The position numbers were made by a program, and so were the translations under genes. A stretch of DNA of 7,318 bases, taken from assembly GCA_020345785.1 (NCBI GenBank), contig CP070771.1, forward strand, positions 1,149,367-1,156,684, written 5' to 3'. The stretch's first letter is position 1, and each line of letters opens with the position of its first letter. The stretch comes from Desulfobacterales bacterium (GTDB lineage: Bacteria; Desulfobacterota; Desulfobacteria; Desulfobacterales; JAFDCJ01). Shown one piece after another: positions 6,221 through 7,318 of this stretch. The notes under the pieces are model-generated. The model was not told where the DNA came from. It searched no databases and saw only the letters and a program-made list of their open reading frames with translations.

Positions 6221-7318
6221 ATGGGAATCCATTTAGCAGAAATTCTTGTCGAAAACTATGGTCTGAGTGAAGACGATCTGGCCGAAGCTCAACGCCTCAG
6301 GGAGGAAAAAGGCGGACGCATCGCCGATATTTTAGTCCAGCAGAGAAATATTTCCGAAACCCAGCTGCTGGAAGCCCTCAGTATCCAGTATGATCTTCCC
6401 TATTGGCCCAAACTGCCGCTGGAAAATATAGATTCCGATTTTACCGACAAAATCTCCATCCAGTTTTTAAAAAAATACTTTATGGTACCGTTGGAGTACC
6501 AGAATCCCATAACCGCCGCTGGTTGCGGACTGATGCCGCCGAATTCGACCGATGCCGAAAAGCAGGTTGCACCCTCCGGATTTGTCATCGCCATAAACGA
6601 CCCATTAAACTTTCACGCCCTGGACGATCTGGTGCGGTTGCTGAAGTTGACTGATTTCAAACTGGTGCTGGCCGACCGTGAGGCGATCCTATCGGCCATC
6701 AATTTGCAATATGACCTGCGGCGGGACTCGGCCCAGCAGCTGGTTCAGGACATGCAAGAAAACGGCAGCGACATCATCAGCGAAATTGAAGAAACCGCCG
6801 ATCTGCTGGATGACACCAGCGAAGCACCGATAATTAAACTGGTCAACCACATTATTTCCCAATCCATCAAAGCCCGTGCCAGTGATATTCACATCGAACC
6901 CTATCAGCAAAGTTTCACCGTGCGCTATCGGGTCGACGGAATCCTGTATGATTTGCTGACCCCGCCCAAATGGATTCAACCGGCTCTGATCTCCAGAATC
7001 AAGGTTATGGCCAAAATGAACATTGCGGAAAAGCGCCTGCCGCAGGACGGACGCTTTGAGGTCAAAGTCGGCGACCAGAACATCGATCTTCGCGTGTCGA
7101 CGATTCCGACCTCATTCGGAGAGCGCGTGGTGCTCAGGCTGCTCAACAAAACCGGATCTCTGCTGGAATTAAAAGATATTGGTTTGAGCCCGTCAAGGCT
7201 GAAACTCATAAAAAATTTGGTAACCTCACCCAACGGCATTATCCTGGTTACCGGACCGACCGGAAGCGGTAAAACCACAAGCCTTTACGCAATTTTACAG
7301 TCCATCAACAAAGCGGAT
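6221..7318 (+). CDS. gspE: Type II secretion ATPase GspE (3' partial)
   Basis: GspE is the cytoplasmic hexameric ATPase docked on GspL that powers pseudopilus assembly. The frame is open for 366 codons from ATG 6221 to the window end without interruption. An N-terminal helical segment (residues 1-45, LAEILVENYGLSEDDL) and a GspE-N/MshEN-like domain (about 46-165, with QLLEALSIQYDLPYWP) come first, followed by an acidic linker at about 185-203. The ATPase N2 subdomain includes SDIHIEP at 221-227, RLPQDGRF at 272-279 and RVSTIPTSFGERVVLRLL at 291-308. The Walker A motif GPTGSGKTT is at 345-353. The Walker B, His box and tetracysteine zinc motif would fall beyond the window. Residues about 92-120 form an extra polar loop between the strands MVPL and FVIAINDP, where relatives usually have only a few residues. 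The ribosome binding site is weak (GAGA, 6 nt before ATG). It lies 9 bp after gspD, so it is probably in one transcript. PilB is the alternative, but the gspD neighbour makes GspE much likelier. Confidence 0.95.
   Translation, partial: MGIHLAEILVENYGLSEDDLAEAQRLREEKGGRIADILVQQRNISETQLLEALSIQYDLPYWPKLPLENIDSDFTDKISIQFLKKYFMVPLEYQNPITAAGCGLMPPNSTDAEKQVAPSGFVIAINDPLNFHALDDLVRLLKLTDFKLVLADREAILSAINLQYDLRRDSAQQLVQDMQENGSDIISEIEETADLLDDTSEAPIIKLVNHIISQSIKARASDIHIEPYQQSFTVRYRVDGILYDLLTPPKWIQPALISRIKVMAKMNIAEKRLPQDGRFEVKVGDQNIDLRVSTIPTSFGERVVLRLLNKTGSLLELKDIGLSPSRLKLIKNLVTSPNGIILVTGPTGSGKTTSLYAILQSINKAD

Noticed and set aside
6403..6654. An 83-codon + strand frame inside gspE
   Set aside because: It is out of frame with GspE, which is continuous and has conserved motifs on both sides.

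Overview
The window holds six consecutive genes of a type II secretion system (T2SS), all on the + strand, in the order gspL (5' end cut by the window) - gspM - gspN - gspC - gspD - gspE (3' end cut by the window). No other protein-coding gene and no RNA gene could be supported. The machinery is a recognisable T2SS, not a new system. The less ordinary material lies in the gaps between the genes.

Organism (inference): the deltaproteobacterial style of the proteins points to Desulfobacterota, most likely Desulfobacterales. These include an AsmA-like GspN, a GspL made of a PilM-like half plus a PilN-like half, a PDZ-type GspC, and a GspE with an N-terminal MshEN/GspE-N region. The moderate GC content and the degenerate heptamer repeats between genes fit that guess. 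No phylogeny could be run.

Layout: bases 1-1749 carry gspL and gspM, one base apart and clearly co-translated. Bases 1750-2127 are non-coding and repeat-rich. They hold a 14-bp-period repeat at the gspM stop, then a roughly 250-bp MITE-like element bounded by inverted heptamer arrays with a perfect 17-bp inverted repeat. A reasonable sigma70-like promoter lies in its left arm. gspN is at 2128-2997. A gap at 2998-3222 carries a second heptamer family. gspC is at 3223-4116. The short gap at 4117-4174 carries a third heptamer family plus a perfect 10-bp duplication that reaches the gspD start codon. gspD is at 4175-6211, and its last codons contain yet another heptamer duplication. gspE runs from 6221 off the end.

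How the genes work together (family knowledge): GspD is the outer-membrane secretin channel. GspC links it, through its HR domain, to the inner-membrane platform. GspL and GspM are platform proteins, and GspL recruits the cytoplasmic ATPase GspE, which powers pseudopilus assembly. GspN is an accessory protein of uncertain function. The pseudopilins (GspG-K), GspF and the prepilin peptidase are not in the window. The order L-M-N followed by C-D-E is a rotated form of the classical C-to-N order, so pseudopilin genes probably lie upstream of base 1 and gspF may lie downstream of base 7318.
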